The position numbers were made by a program, and so were the translations under genes. From assembly GCF_016811105.1 (NCBI RefSeq), contig NZ_JAFBGM010000001.1, positions 1,011,126 to 1,075,125 of the forward strand: a stretch of DNA of 64,000 nt, read 5' to 3'. This stretch comes from Aurantibacter crassamenti. Its GTDB lineage: Bacteria > Bacteroidota > Bacteroidia > Flavobacteriales > Flavobacteriaceae. Positions 53,498 to 62,302 of this stretch are shown here, piece by piece. Position 1 is the first letter of the stretch. Every line of letters starts with the position of its first letter. Below the pieces are notes generated by a model. It did not search any database. It worked only from the letters and a program-made list of their open reading frames with translations, and had not been told where the DNA came from.

Positions 53498-54232
53498 ATG
53501 ATTAAGTGGTTTGCAGCTATATTGGGTTACTTTGTTTTTCGTTTTCCAGGCGCAATTGTGGGGTATCTATTGGGTAGTTTTTTTGATAACATGAGTTCTA
53601 GTGGAGGCGGTGCTAAGTCTATTTTTAGTGATATGACTCGGCAAAGTGTGTCGCCAGCTGATTTTGAATTGAACTTGTTGTCTTTGTGTTCAATAGTTAT
53701 TAAGGCTGATGGTAAGGTTAGTCAGAGTGAAATGGATTACGTGCGACAATATTTTGTGAGCACCTACGGCAAAGAAAAGTCCAATGCCATTTTTAGAACT
53801 TTCAACGAAGTAAACAAAAAGAGAGAAATATCTGCACAACGTATTTGTGCTTTTATGACGCAACGCACGCGTTATGAAGTTCGTTTGCAATTATTGCATT
53901 TTTTGTTTGGCATCGCCCAGGCTGATGGTAGTGTAAGTACACCTGAGGTTAATAAAATACGTGAGATTGCTGGTTATTTACGTGTATCGTTACGTGATTT
54001 CGAGAGTATAAAGGCTATGTTTATTAAATCGGCCAACAATTCATATAAAATATTAGACATTCAAAAATCAGCTACTGATGCTGAAGTTAAGAAGGCATAC
54101 CGAACAATGGCCAAGAAATATCACCCAGACCGCGTAAATACGCAAGATGAGGCTATTAAAAAAGGAGCAGAAGAGAAGTTTAAAGAAGTACAGAAAGCCT
54201 ACGAAACCATTCAGGCAGAAAGAGGTTTGTAA
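53498..54232 (+). CDS. TerB-domain and J-domain membrane protein (DjlA-like)
   Basis: Co-chaperone-like protein of 244 residues. An N-terminal hydrophobic, glycine-containing segment ([20 protein letters not shown]) inserts in the membrane. A TerB-like helical domain follows ([37 protein letters not shown]). The C-terminal J-domain has the HPD motif in [12 protein letters not shown]. The order matches DjlA, a DnaK partner at the inner membrane. Start at the ATG at 53498 because a complete promoter occupies 53451-53481; TTG 53444 and GTG 53453 are rejected. Confidence 0.92.
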   Translation: MIKWFAAILGYFVFRFPGAIVGYLLGSFFDNMSSSGGGAKSIFSDMTRQSVSPADFELNLLSLCSIVIKADGKVSQSEMDYVRQYFVSTYGKEKSNAIFRTFNEVNKKREISAQRICAFMTQRTRYEVRLQLLHFLFGIAQADGSVSTPEVNKIREIAGYLRVSLRDFESIKAMFIKSANNSYKILDIQKSATDAEVKKAYRTMAKKYHPDRVNTQDEAIKKGAEEKFKEVQKAYETIQAERGL

Positions 54233-54341
54233 GTATTTCACAGTGACAAGTACGTCGTTCAAAGTATTTATTTTTATTGAATTCTTTACTGCCGTAATTT
54301 AGGTGTTCTATGCACAGTCTTGTGTTAAACAGTGAACGAGG

Positions 54342-54926
54342 ATGGAAAATTTTTGGTTTTACATAGAATTAGGATTTTGGCACGTGCTCGATTTTTCGGC
54401 ATATGATCATATTTTGTTCTTGGCTGCCTTAACCGTACCATTTGTTTTTAAGAATTGGAAGTCAGTATTGCTGCTCGCGACATTATTTACGGTAGCTCAT
54501 TGTACATCATTGGCATTGTCAGTTTATGGCATTGTTACTATGGATACCACATTAATAGAATTCTTAATTCCGGTGACAATTTGTTTAACCGCAGTATTTA
54601 ATATCATTTTTGCCAAATCTACTAATGAAAATGGCACTTTTGTACTTCATTTTTTAGCAGCAGGTTTCTTTGGTTTGATTCATGGTTTTGGTTTTTCAAA
54701 CTATTTTAGAATGTTAATGGCTGAGGAGACTGACAAATTAACTTCGTTGCTTGGTTTTGCTACAGGTATTGAGTTTTCTCAAATAATCATAATTCTAGCT
54801 GTTTTAGAGCTGGCACACATTGTACAAACACTATTGTTAGTAGAACGGTCATTTTATATCATTGGTGCCTCAATTTTATTGTTTCTAGTTACAATACCAA
54901 TGCTATTTGAAACGTTTCCTTGGTAG
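54342..54926 (+). CDS. HupE/UreJ-family membrane protein
   Basis: A 194-residue protein with about six helices of the HupE/UreJ_2 type. The conserved His/Asp segment near the start (WHVLDFSAYDHILFLAALTV), TVAHCTSLALSVYG, FGLIHGFGFSNYF and the GIEFSQIIIILAVLELAH block are family features. HupE/UreJ proteins carry nickel or act as permeases in hydrogenase and urease loci, but none of those genes is here. In flavobacteria it is often a lone gene, so the substrate is open. Confidence 0.88.
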   Translation: MENFWFYIELGFWHVLDFSAYDHILFLAALTVPFVFKNWKSVLLLATLFTVAHCTSLALSVYGIVTMDTTLIEFLIPVTICLTAVFNIIFAKSTNENGTFVLHFLAAGFFGLIHGFGFSNYFRMLMAEETDKLTSLLGFATGIEFSQIIIILAVLELAHIVQTLLLVERSFYIIGASILLFLVTIPMLFETFPW

Positions 54927-55009
54927 TAGTTCACTTAATATTATTTGAATATGGTTGTAAGGCTAATTCAAAGCCGGTATCTTAGTCTAATGCTTTACAG
55001 CACATACAA

Positions 55010-55453
55010 ATGAGAATTGACAAACAAGTAAAATATGACAGGGCCTATTTACGCATGGCTAAAGAATGGGGTAAACTATCCTTTTGTCATAGAAAGCAAG
55101 TAGGAGCAATAATTGTACGTGACCGAATGATTATTTCAGATGGTTATAACGGTACACCAACAGGCTTCGAGAATCATTGTGAAGATGAAGAGGGTTATAC
55201 CAAGTGGTATGTATTGCATGCTGAGGCAAATGCTATTAGTAAAGTTGCAGCTTCAACGCAATCTTGCGCAGGTGCTACGCTTTATATTACATTATCTCCG
55301 TGTAGAGAATGTAGTAAGTTGATTCATCAATCTGGCATAAAACGTGTAGTATATCATAAAGCATATAAAGATAATTCAGGATTACAATTTTTAGAAAAAG
55401 CGGGCGTACAGTTAGATTATGTTCCGGTAATTGATAGTGTTGAAAAAACATGA
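55010..55453 (+). CDS. Deoxycytidylate deaminase (ComEB-like)
   Basis: Zinc hydrolase that deaminates dCMP to dUMP for thymidylate synthesis. The zinc site is HAEANAISK (His70, catalytic Glu72) and LSPCRECSKLI (Cys98, Cys101). The substrate-binding YNGTPTGFENHCED near residue 47 marks a dCMP deaminase rather than a cytidine deaminase. It has 147 residues. The stop overlaps the S41 protease start by four bases (ATGA), a tight coupling. Confidence 0.93.
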   Translation: MRIDKQVKYDRAYLRMAKEWGKLSFCHRKQVGAIIVRDRMIISDGYNGTPTGFENHCEDEEGYTKWYVLHAEANAISKVAASTQSCAGATLYITLSPCRECSKLIHQSGIKRVVYHKAYKDNSGLQFLEKAGVQLDYVPVIDSVEKT

Positions 55454-57075
55454 GTAATAAAAACAATTACATTTGGCCAACTGTTATCGCTGCAGCTCTT
55501 GCAATCGGTATATTTGTTGGTGGAAAATTGCATTTCACTGATACTCCAGAAAAACTTTTTACCACCAATTCAAAAAAAGATAAACTCAATCGACTTATTG
55601 ATTACATCGACTATGAATATGTTGATGAGATTAATACGGATAGTATTGTAGATGTTACTGTAAATCAAATACTAGAAAAATTAGATCCACACTCTGTTTA
55701 TATTTCAGAAAAAGACATGACTAAAGTCTCTGAAAATATGAAAGGAGATTTTGTTGGTATTGGGGTTAATTTTTATACATATAAAGATACCATTTCAGTT
55801 ATTAGAACTATTGCAAATGGTCCTAGTTCTCTAAGGGGAATCAAGGCTGGTGATCGAATTTTAATGGCCGATGAAGATACACTTTATGGAAAGAATTTGC
55901 CGAATGACATGATCATTCAACGCTTAAAAGGTAAGAAAGGTACAGCGGTAAATTTGAAAGTATATCGTAAAGATGAAGACAAAATTTTTGATGTAAAAGT
56001 TACGCGAGATATCGTACCTATAAAAAGTGTTGATTCTTATTTTATGCTCACTGATGATATTGGTTATATAAAAATCAATCGTTTTGCAGAATCTACCTTT
56101 AGAGAATTTAAAGCGGCGCTTAAAAAGCTGACAAAGCAAGGCGCTAAAAAGTTAACGTTAGACTTGAGAGATAATCCTGGCGGTTATTTAGGCATAGCTG
56201 AACAAATGGCTGATGAGTTTTTAAAAGATGGGAAGTTGATTCTCTTTACTAAGAATAAGAAAGGAAAAATCAATAAAATTCATGCAACTGATGATGGTAG
56301 CTTTGAAGATAAACCCGTTTATGTATTAATTAATGAAAGATCAGCCTCTGCAAGTGAAATTATAGCAGGTGCTTTACAAGATAATGATATAGGTACTATT
56401 GTAGGAAGACGTTCATTTGGTAAAGGTCTTGTGCAACGTGAAATGGATTTAGGTGATGGTTCTGCTGTGAGACTTACAGTATCTAGGTATTACACGCCAA
56501 CAGGAAGAAGCATACAAAGAGATTATGCCAAAGGGAATAAAGATTATCATATGAACTTTAATGAGCGTTACAGCAATGGTGAAATGATTTCTGCGGATAG
56601 TATAAAAGTTGCTGATTCATTAAAATTCACTACTCCAAAGGGTAAAGTGGTTTATGGTGGGGGTGGAATAATCCCTGATGTATTTGTGTCTATTGGTACT
56701 AATGAAGAAGAAGCAGTAGAAAGCATGGATAACCTAGGGTTTTTATCCTTCTTTATTTTTGAGCATTTAGATACGCATCGTCAAGATTACAGTAGTTTTT
56801 CAAAAGCAGAATATATTAATGATTTTAAAATAGATGACATACTCTTCAATGAGTTTGTTCAATATTCAATTTCTAGAAATTTAAATATGAATTTCTATGA
56901 TTTTGAAGATAGCATCAAACTATATTTAAAGGCAGCCTTAGCTGAACAATTGTTTGATGAAAACCTACACGCTAAAATTAAAAGTGCTGAAGATTCAATG
57001 TTGCAAAAGGTTTTAGAACTTGATAACCCAACGGTTCAGCAAGGTGATGCAGCATTAATTGAAGCTAATAATTAA
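55450..57075 (+). CDS. S41-family C-terminal processing protease
   Basis: Periplasmic serine protease of the CtpA type, 541 residues, anchored by one N-terminal helix (TVIAAALAIGIFVGG). The PDZ domain is about 95-180 (GDFVGIGVNFYTYKD, GIKAGDRILMADED). The catalytic core has LDLRDNPGGYL, the Ser motif NERSASASEIIAGAL at about 295-309 and Lys325 in RRSFGKGLVQ. It degrades or trims proteins with exposed C-termini. Coupled to dCMP deaminase by a 4-base overlap. The stop overlaps the convergent small gene by three bases. Confidence 0.94.
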   Translation: MSNKNNYIWPTVIAAALAIGIFVGGKLHFTDTPEKLFTTNSKKDKLNRLIDYIDYEYVDEINTDSIVDVTVNQILEKLDPHSVYISEKDMTKVSENMKGDFVGIGVNFYTYKDTISVIRTIANGPSSLRGIKAGDRILMADEDTLYGKNLPNDMIIQRLKGKKGTAVNLKVYRKDEDKIFDVKVTRDIVPIKSVDSYFMLTDDIGYIKINRFAESTFREFKAALKKLTKQGAKKLTLDLRDNPGGYLGIAEQMADEFLKDGKLILFTKNKKGKINKIHATDDGSFEDKPVYVLINERSASASEIIAGALQDNDIGTIVGRRSFGKGLVQREMDLGDGSAVRLTVSRYYTPTGRSIQRDYAKGNKDYHMNFNERYSNGEMISADSIKVADSLKFTTPKGKVVYGGGGIIPDVFVSIGTNEEEAVESMDNLGFLSFFIFEHLDTHRQDYSSFSKAEYINDFKIDDILFNEFVQYSISRNLNMNFYDFEDSIKLYLKAALAEQLFDENLHAKIKSAEDSMLQKVLELDNPTVQQGDAALIEANN

Positions 57076-57275
57076 TTCTCATTAATTTTCTTTTCTATTT
57101 TTTTTGATGTCATGTATATCAAAAGCAAAACTATAGCGCAAAGCGATGCCACAATGCCAATTATTGCAATGATACTATTACCTTCTAATGGACTTTCAAA
57201 ATTAACCATTGTTACATTGTAGATAATTAATGCAAAGGCTAATACAATTAAAACAATTGACAAGATTTTACTCAT
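57072..57275 (-). CDS. Small two-helix membrane protein
   Basis: A 67-residue protein with two hydrophobic stretches (ILSIVLIVLAFALIIYNVTM and IIAIIGIVASLCAIVLLLIY) around a short acidic loop, and a basic tail KKIEKKINEN. Not recognised; similar tiny membrane proteins are common in flavobacteria. It follows marC by 18 bases on the same strand, so they are likely one transcript. Its stop overlaps the convergent protease gene. Confidence 0.75.
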   Translation of the reverse strand: MSKILSIVLIVLAFALIIYNVTMVNFESPLEGNSIIAIIGIVASLCAIVLLLIYMTSKKIEKKINEN

Positions 57276-57293
57276 ATCACTAGATTTTTGAGA

Positions 57294-57866
57294 TTAAAAT
57301 AACTCGTTAATATTTGCAGCAAATAACTTAACAGCTATTGCTAATAAAATAACACCAAAAACTTTTCGAATAATATTTACACCACCTGTTCCTAACAATT
57401 TAGCAATTCTACCTGAAGATTTTAGTACCAGATAAACAAAGATTGTATTCAGTAAAATGGCTAGAATAATATTTTGAACTTGAAATTCAGCACGTAATGA
57501 AAGAATTGAGGTCAAAGTACCAGCGCCAGCTACTAACGGAAAAGCTATCGGTACAATTGATGCTGATTCAGGTTCACTATCTCTGTAAAGCGATATACCT
57601 AAAATCATTTCTAGTGCTAAAAAGAAAATAATTAATGAACCTGCAACGGCGAAGCTATTAACGTCAATACCAATAAGGTTGAGAATTCGTTCACCCACAA
57701 ATAGAAAAGCAATCATAATTATTGCAGAAACAAGAGATGCTCTTTCAGATTTTATATGCCCAACTTTTTCTCTAAGTCCGATGATAATAGGTATACTTCC
57801 TAAAATATCAATGACCGCAAAAAGCACCATACTCGCCGTAATTACCTCTTTAAAATCAAAACGCAT
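57294..57866 (-). CDS. marC: MarC-family integral membrane protein
   Basis: A 190-residue protein with six predicted helices of the MarC/UPF0056 family. Typical features are ITASMVLFAVIDILGSIPII at the N-terminus, VAGSLIIFFLALEMILG, and IVPIAFPLVAGAGTLTSI in the middle. The family is conserved, but its transport function is not established; the old link to multiple antibiotic resistance was withdrawn. Co-transcribed with the small two-helix protein. Confidence 0.92.
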   Translation of the reverse strand: MRFDFKEVITASMVLFAVIDILGSIPIIIGLREKVGHIKSERASLVSAIIMIAFLFVGERILNLIGIDVNSFAVAGSLIIFFLALEMILGISLYRDSEPESASIVPIAFPLVAGAGTLTSILSLRAEFQVQNIILAILLNTIFVYLVLKSSGRIAKLLGTGGVNIIRKVFGVILLAIAVKLFAANINELF

Positions 57867-57960
57867 AACACTATTTTTAACGCTGCAAATTTACGTTATA
57901 AACTAAACGTAGATTAGCAGTTCACAGAAATCTTTTACTGGCGTTAACTTTATAAAAAAG

Positions 57961-57968
57961 TATATTTG
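57961..57968 (+). promoter_or_regulatory. -7 box of the DUF3109 gene
   Basis: TATATTTG, a consensus TAnnTTTG 18 bases before the ATG at 57987. It overlaps the TTG that would open the longer frame at 57966, excluding that start. Confidence 0.6.
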
Positions 57969-57986
57969 TTTTCTTATTACATGAAT

Positions 57987-58556
57987 ATGTTCCAGATAGG
58001 AAAAACCATTGTTTCGGAAGAAATTATAGAGAAAGATTTTGTTTGTAATCTTAATGCATGCAAAGGTGCTTGTTGTATAGATGGTAATGCAGGAGCCCCA
58101 TTAGAAGACAAAGAAACCGAGATTCTTGTAGATATTTATTCTCGTGTTAAGCCTTTTTTAAGACCTGAAGGAATAGCTGCTATTGAAGATCAAGGAGCTT
58201 TTGTAAAAGGAGACGATGGCGAATGGGAAACACCCTTGGTTAACGAAAGTGAATGTGCTTATGTCATTTTTGATGAAAAGAACATTACAAAATGTGGCAT
58301 AGAAGAGGCATATAATCAAGGCGCCATACCGTGGAAAAAGCCAGTATCATGTCATATGTATCCGGTACGGGTACGTGAATATACTGAGCTAACTGCTGTT
58401 AATTATCACAAATGGGAAATCTGTGATCCGGCATGCTCATTAGGGGCAGAGCTAAAAGTGCCAATATTTAAATTTGTAAAAGAGGCGTTGATACGTAAGT
58501 TTGGCAAAGTATGGTATGCTGAACTTGAAAAGGTAGCTGAAGAGTTGAATTCGTAA
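57987..58556 (+). CDS. DUF3109 family cysteine-rich protein (YkgJ-like)
   Basis: A 189-residue soluble protein with a Fe-S or zinc type cluster motif: CNLNACKGACCIDGNAGAPL (Cys20, 25, 29, 30) and further Cys in NESECAYVIF, ITKCGIEEAY, PVSCHMYPVR and EICDPACSLG. The pattern resembles the CxxxCxxxCC motif of YkgJ-type proteins. It belongs to the Bacteroidetes DUF3109 family. Start at MFQIGKTIVSEEI; an ATG two codons earlier (57981) is also possible. Function unknown. Confidence 0.9.
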   Translation: MFQIGKTIVSEEIIEKDFVCNLNACKGACCIDGNAGAPLEDKETEILVDIYSRVKPFLRPEGIAAIEDQGAFVKGDDGEWETPLVNESECAYVIFDEKNITKCGIEEAYNQGAIPWKKPVSCHMYPVRVREYTELTAVNYHKWEICDPACSLGAELKVPIFKFVKEALIRKFGKVWYAELEKVAEELNS

Positions 58557-58562
58557 TTCGTA

Positions 58563-60518
58563 TTATACCGTTGGTAAATGCAACACCACCTTTGTGCCTG
58601 AAGCTATTCCATCATCATCGTATAAGTCAATCATTTCTACATTAAATGAATTTTGGTAATCTCTTGAGAAATTTGCCAGTCGTTCTTTAGTAATATCAAT
58701 ACCGACTGATTTTCGCTTTAGAACTTTACTTTCTTTTAGTTTTTCAGCAGCCTCACGGCCAATTCCGTTATCAGTGATTGAAATGTTGATGTATTCGTTT
58801 TCTTCTTTTGTTACAACTAATATTATATTTTTTTCTCCGTCTTTAGAAGAAAGTCCGTGCCAAAGCGCATTTTCTAAAAAAGGCTGTAAAATCATAGAAG
58901 GAATTTTAATTAAATGAGGGTCAACAGCTTCATCTATTGTGATTACAAAATTAATTTCATTAGAAAATCTAATGTTTTCAATGTTCATATATAATTCAAC
59001 CGTTTCTAGTTCTTCTGCTAAAGGAATTTCTTTTAAAGAAGAAGATTCTAAAATTTTACGAATAAGTTTTGAAAATTTATTGAGATAATAAACGGCATTT
59101 TTTTGTTCATTATTTATAATATAAAGCTTAATTGAATTCAACGAATTGAATAAAAAATGTGGATTCATTTGACTTCGCAACATACTTTGTTCTAAGGTCA
59201 ATACTTTCTTTTCATTGTTAAGCTGATATTGTCGGTAGAGAATATAAAAAATACCAGCAAGCAGTGCTAAGGCAATTCCACTAATAAGAAGAACAGTTTT
59301 ATTTTTTTTGAGTTCTAATTTTACTAGTTCATTTTCTTGAGCTAAAAGTTGTATTTGGCTACTCTTTTTTTCAGAATCATAACGTGTGATTACATCGGTG
59401 ACGTAGCGTAAGTTTCGATCATTAGATATTTGCTCATCGTACTGCTTGTAAATTTTAAAGTAATTGAGACCTTTTTCAAAATCACCTAATTCTATCCATA
59501 AGCTTGATAGATATGCATTTGCTTCAGACAATGCACTTGGTATATTATGTTTATGCGCCAACGCTATACTCCTTAAAAGGTAAGTTTTGGCCTCTTCATG
59601 TCGATCGAGGTATATTAATGTCCAGCCAATATTTATTTGTAAAGCAGTAAGTATTTCAATGTCTCCCAATTTCTTCGCGCCAGGAAGCAGCGGCTCAAGT
59701 AAATCAAGACCTTTTTGAGGATTACCCTCATGCACATAAATATGGGCAATGCTGTACTTGCAGATTATTCTGCCTCTATCTGAATCAATTTCTTCGTTAT
59801 AGGCTAAAGAAGTTCGATGATGCATTAGTGCCTCTTCCAATTTGCCCTGAGCCTCATAACATTCCCCAATGTTCTGATGGTTTATTGCCAAACCTAGCTT
59901 GTTACCCAACTCTTCATCTAATTCTAATGATCTTTGAAAATTTTCAATAGCGAGATCATATTGCTCTAAAGTTCTATAAATGTTGCCAATATTGTTCAAT
60001 GAAACATTAATGCTTCTTCTGATTCCTACCGAAGGTTCTTTAACTGATTCAGCCAATTCTAGTGCTTCTTGGCTGTAATCTAAAGCCGATTTTATAGCAT
60101 CTGTTCTGCGAAAAACAACGCTTTGCATATTTAAGCTATATACCTTGAATTCAAGACTATTCGCTTCGGTTGCCACTTCTAACGCTTCTTTATGAAGAAC
60201 CAATGCTTTCGAATATTCTGATAAATTTCGATACCTTCTACCAAGATGGTTTAGGGCATAGGCTTGACCTATTAGATATTTTTTTTTAGCAGCTGTATTC
60301 GCTAAATAGCGCATAAGAATGGTGTCTTTCTGATGCGATCCTAGAATGTGTTCAAGATCTAAATAAGTTTGAGGTTGTATTGAAATAACACTATCGACCG
60401 TTTTTTGAAATGTTTCAGGTATCAGCTGCGAATGCCCTTTTATATAAACAAGGAGTACTAAGAAAAATAAGAGATTTTTAAAGGGAAACATTTGAAACGG
60501 TTTTGATTTTACTACCAT
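58563..60518 (-). CDS. LytS-type sensor histidine kinase with TPR repeats
   Basis: A 651-residue sensor. After a signal or anchor (FPFKNLLFFLVLLVYIKG), residues 85-370 hold six or seven TPRs (for example SLNNIGNIYRTLEQYDLAIE and NHQNIGECYEAQGKLEEALM) outside the membrane. One helix at about 408-428 is followed by a His_kinase domain with His454 in RSQMNPHFLFNSLNSIKLY and an HATPase (ITDNGIGREA, SVGIDITKERL). The ATG at 60491 (residue 10) may be the true start. It follows its LytTR partner by 27 bases. Confidence 0.93.
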   Translation of the reverse strand: MVVKSKPFQMFPFKNLLFFLVLLVYIKGHSQLIPETFQKTVDSVISIQPQTYLDLEHILGSHQKDTILMRYLANTAAKKKYLIGQAYALNHLGRRYRNLSEYSKALVLHKEALEVATEANSLEFKVYSLNMQSVVFRRTDAIKSALDYSQEALELAESVKEPSVGIRRSINVSLNNIGNIYRTLEQYDLAIENFQRSLELDEELGNKLGLAINHQNIGECYEAQGKLEEALMHHRTSLAYNEEIDSDRGRIICKYSIAHIYVHEGNPQKGLDLLEPLLPGAKKLGDIEILTALQINIGWTLIYLDRHEEAKTYLLRSIALAHKHNIPSALSEANAYLSSLWIELGDFEKGLNYFKIYKQYDEQISNDRNLRYVTDVITRYDSEKKSSQIQLLAQENELVKLELKKNKTVLLISGIALALLAGIFYILYRQYQLNNEKKVLTLEQSMLRSQMNPHFLFNSLNSIKLYIINNEQKNAVYYLNKFSKLIRKILESSSLKEIPLAEELETVELYMNIENIRFSNEINFVITIDEAVDPHLIKIPSMILQPFLENALWHGLSSKDGEKNIILVVTKEENEYINISITDNGIGREAAEKLKESKVLKRKSVGIDITKERLANFSRDYQNSFNVEMIDLYDDDGIASGTKVVLHLPTV

Positions 60519-60545
60519 AGGTTTTGTTTAATTAGCCAATGGCAA

Positions 60546-61280
60546 TTATATCATATCAAGAAAATCTGATTTTTTTTGTCGTGAAACAGGTATTTTGTGA
60601 TTTGAAGTTAGTACAACATAACCATCAGTCTTGAGAAATTCTTTAACCTTTTGAAGATTAATTATATATGAATTATGGATTCTAAAAAATGAATCTAGAG
60701 GTAACAAATCGTTTACCTCTTTCAATTTTTTAGTTAGTACAATTTTATGACCATCTACTAAGTAAATTGTACTATAATTTCCGTCAGATTCAGCATAAAG
60801 TATTTCTTCACTTTCTAAGAATAGTAATTTACCATCTGTATTTATAGTAATCTTCTTATGAATGGTATTCGCATTAAAATTCACTAAAATCTCATCGAGT
60901 TTTTCAACAGTGAAATTCTTCTTGTTGTACTTTTTTATTTTAATTATGGTGTCTTTTAAATCATCTGTATCAATGGGCTTTAATAGATAATCAATGGCTT
61001 CATTTTTCAATGCTTTAATTGCGTATTGATTATAAGCGGTGGTAATGACTACTGGAAATTCTTTATTTCTTAATTTTTGAATGAATTGAAAACCATCCAT
61101 TTTTGGCATTTCAATATCTAAGAATAAGCAATCAGGTGTATTTCTATCTAAATAATCTAGTGCTTCATGCGGATTTGTAAACGACGCGCTCACATTAATT
61201 TCATCGCTAAAATTGGTGAGCTCCCAAGTAAGGCTTTGTAGGGCCTTTATTTCATCATCAACGATTACCGCGTTTATCAT
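60546..61280 (-). CDS. LytTR-family response regulator
   Basis: DNA-binding partner of the downstream kinase. The receiver domain (1-120) has the acidic VDDE, phosphoacceptor Asp55 in CLFLDIEMPKMDGF, TTAYNQYAIKAL and LLKPID. The LytTR domain (about 140-244) shows KLLFLESEEILYAESDGNYS, LKEVNDLLPLDSFFRIHNSY and VLTSNHKIPVSRQKK. LytTR proteins bind pairs of ~10-bp direct repeats about 21 bp apart; three such pairs occur downstream at 61481, 62747 and 63299. A -7 box (61306-61313) drives the pair. Confidence 0.95.
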   Translation of the reverse strand: MINAVIVDDEIKALQSLTWELTNFSDEINVSASFTNPHEALDYLDRNTPDCLFLDIEMPKMDGFQFIQKLRNKEFPVVITTAYNQYAIKALKNEAIDYLLKPIDTDDLKDTIIKIKKYNKKNFTVEKLDEILVNFNANTIHKKITINTDGKLLFLESEEILYAESDGNYSTIYLVDGHKIVLTKKLKEVNDLLPLDSFFRIHNSYIINLQKVKEFLKTDGYVVLTSNHKIPVSRQKKSDFLDMI

Positions 61281-61305
61281 CTGATATACTTTAGAGAAAG
61301 ATAAA

Positions 61306-61313
61306 CAAAAATA
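61306..61313 (-). promoter_or_regulatory. -7 box of the LytTR regulator and kinase operon
   Basis: Minus-strand TATTTTTG, 25 bases before the regulator ATG at 61280. Confidence 0.55.
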
Positions 61314-61480
61314 AAGTTACCTTTTTTCATATTTTTAAAAGATGTACCAATTGAGGTGATTTTGGTATAGTTGGTAGAAAAACAGCTAAAATTGGAAAAA
61401 AAGTAGTCCTTTACTTACAAAGTATTATAATCGAATTGTTCGGTTTATAATAATGTTCAAATTTGGGTAATGATTTGTGT

Positions 61481-61511
61481 CATTCATACAGAAAAAAGAC
61501 CCATTTACACA
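61481..61511 (+). promoter_or_regulatory. Candidate LytTR-binding direct repeat, site 1
   Basis: CATTCATACA (61481-61490) and CATTTACACA (61502-61511) match at 8 of 10 positions with starts exactly 21 bases apart. It lies 114 bases before the 47-residue peptide gene and 200 bases from the LytTR regulator. Confidence 0.55.
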
Positions 61512-61624
61512 ATATAAAATAGTGTGCGAATTAGCTTCTTTTAACTTAGTACTAATGTAAGTTGTTGGTTTTGACACTGGTTGTGTTACTAAATTTTAGT
61601 TTTTAAGAACTAATAAATGGTCTA

Positions 61625-61768
61625 ATGAAGAAATGCATAATAATGTTAGCAGTGCTTGTAGTAGCCTTGATATTATCAATGTTTATTGAAAATAGAGAAG
61701 TAGCAATGACCGAAAGTATGATGGCTATTAATGAAATTAATGACGAAATGGGTGATTTTAAAGATTAA
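61625..61768 (+). CDS. 47-residue membrane or secreted peptide
   Basis: Short frame MKKCIIMLAVLVVALILSMF followed by an acidic, Met-rich tail (AMTESMMAINEINDEMGD) ending FKD. The N-terminus is a plausible signal or single helix, so the tail would face outside. Start and stop are clean. It is downstream of LytTR-like site 1 and just upstream of the candidate ncRNA. No homologue is recognised. Coding status rests on composition and context. Confidence 0.55.
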   Translation: MKKCIIMLAVLVVALILSMFIENREVAMTESMMAINEINDEMGDFKD

Positions 61769-61786
61769 TACATTTTTAAAAATATG

Positions 61787-61794
61787 TATTTTTG
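61787..61794 (+). promoter_or_regulatory. -7 box of the candidate ncRNA
   Basis: Perfect TATTTTTG just before TTCCCCCCG (61798-61806), the proposed 5' strand of the RNA. The start site would fall at about 61799-61801. No clear -33 TTG. Confidence 0.55.
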
Positions 61795-61798
61795 AAAT

Positions 61799-62154
61799 TC
61801 CCCCCGGTAATTTAGAGAAACTAGAAAGTTGAGTTCCCCATGAGTAGCATGATGGGGTATTGCACTTTTGTAAGATATTTATGGAACTGCCAATCCAACT
61901 AGGTACGGTCTAGAATCATGTTATGATTAAGAACATGTGTTTGACCATCTGATGAATTGCCACATTATGGGCGCCAAACCAAACTTGTTTGTTTTGGTGT
62001 TTGTTCGATTATAGGTTTCGGGGGAACTACCTAAGTCAGCACCATTTGAGGTATATCGAAATCGATGCATCAGAAAGGCCGTACGGCTTGGCGGTATCAT
62101 TTAAAAAATCAACTTATTTAATAGGTAGTCGAATTTTAAATTCGACTTTTTTTT
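61799..62154 (+). ncRNA. Candidate structured non-coding RNA, about 355 nt
   Basis: The region has a consensus -7 box at one end and a strong terminator at the other, with no credible gene between. The 5' TTCCCCCCG (61798-61806) can pair with CGGGGGAA (62019-62026) and close the fold. Inside are hairpins CCCCAT/ATGGGG (61836-61857), AATCAT/ATGATT (61914-61928) and a long CCAAACCAAAC/GTTTGTTTTGG (61975-62000), and after the G-run TACCT/AGGTA (62028-62053). The GCCGTACGGC palindrome is near 62079. I tested it by eye for tmRNA, RNase P, SRP, 6S and group II domain V signatures and found none. Confidence 0.55.
62127..62154 (+). terminator. Terminator of the candidate ncRNA
   Basis: AGTCGAA (62127-62133) pairs with TTCGACT (62141-62147) across TTTTAAA, extendable by A/T pairs, then eight T (62147-62154). 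Confidence 0.85.
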
Positions 62155-62302
62155 GTTCATTATCGAACTACAAATCAATAGTTTCAAACTCCAATTAAAC
62201 TTTTAATTCTCTAATTTTTCGGGATACCCATTTTTATAGTGAAAAATTATTTATTTAAAATGTTAACCTAATTATAGTTTTCTAACATTAATGTTTGTTA
62301 AG

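Larger units (their letters stand above)
61281..61624. other. Divergent intergenic region, LytTR regulator to peptide gene
   Basis: A 344-base gap. It contains the -7 box of the regulator (minus TATTTTTG, 61306-61313) and, for the + strand, a direct-repeat pair at 61481-61511. Beyond that no coding frame or stable hairpin is apparent. Confidence 0.6.

Noticed and set aside
57966-57986. TTG start for the DUF3109 gene
   Set aside because: The TTG is itself the end of the -7 box TATATTTG.
61799-62154. Known large RNAs (tmRNA, RNase P, SRP, 6S, group II intron) as identity of the RNA
   Set aside because: No tag-peptide frame, no GAGGAAAGTCC or ACAGAA-type RNase P core, no SRP tetraloop segment and no domain V; the GCCGTACGGC palindrome alone resembles group II DNA but lacks the rest. 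Only a covariance search can settle it.
61989-62198. A 69-codon frame inside the candidate ncRNA
   Set aside because: It runs through the long hairpin, the G-run pairing strand and the terminator, and its composition is unlike neighbouring proteins.
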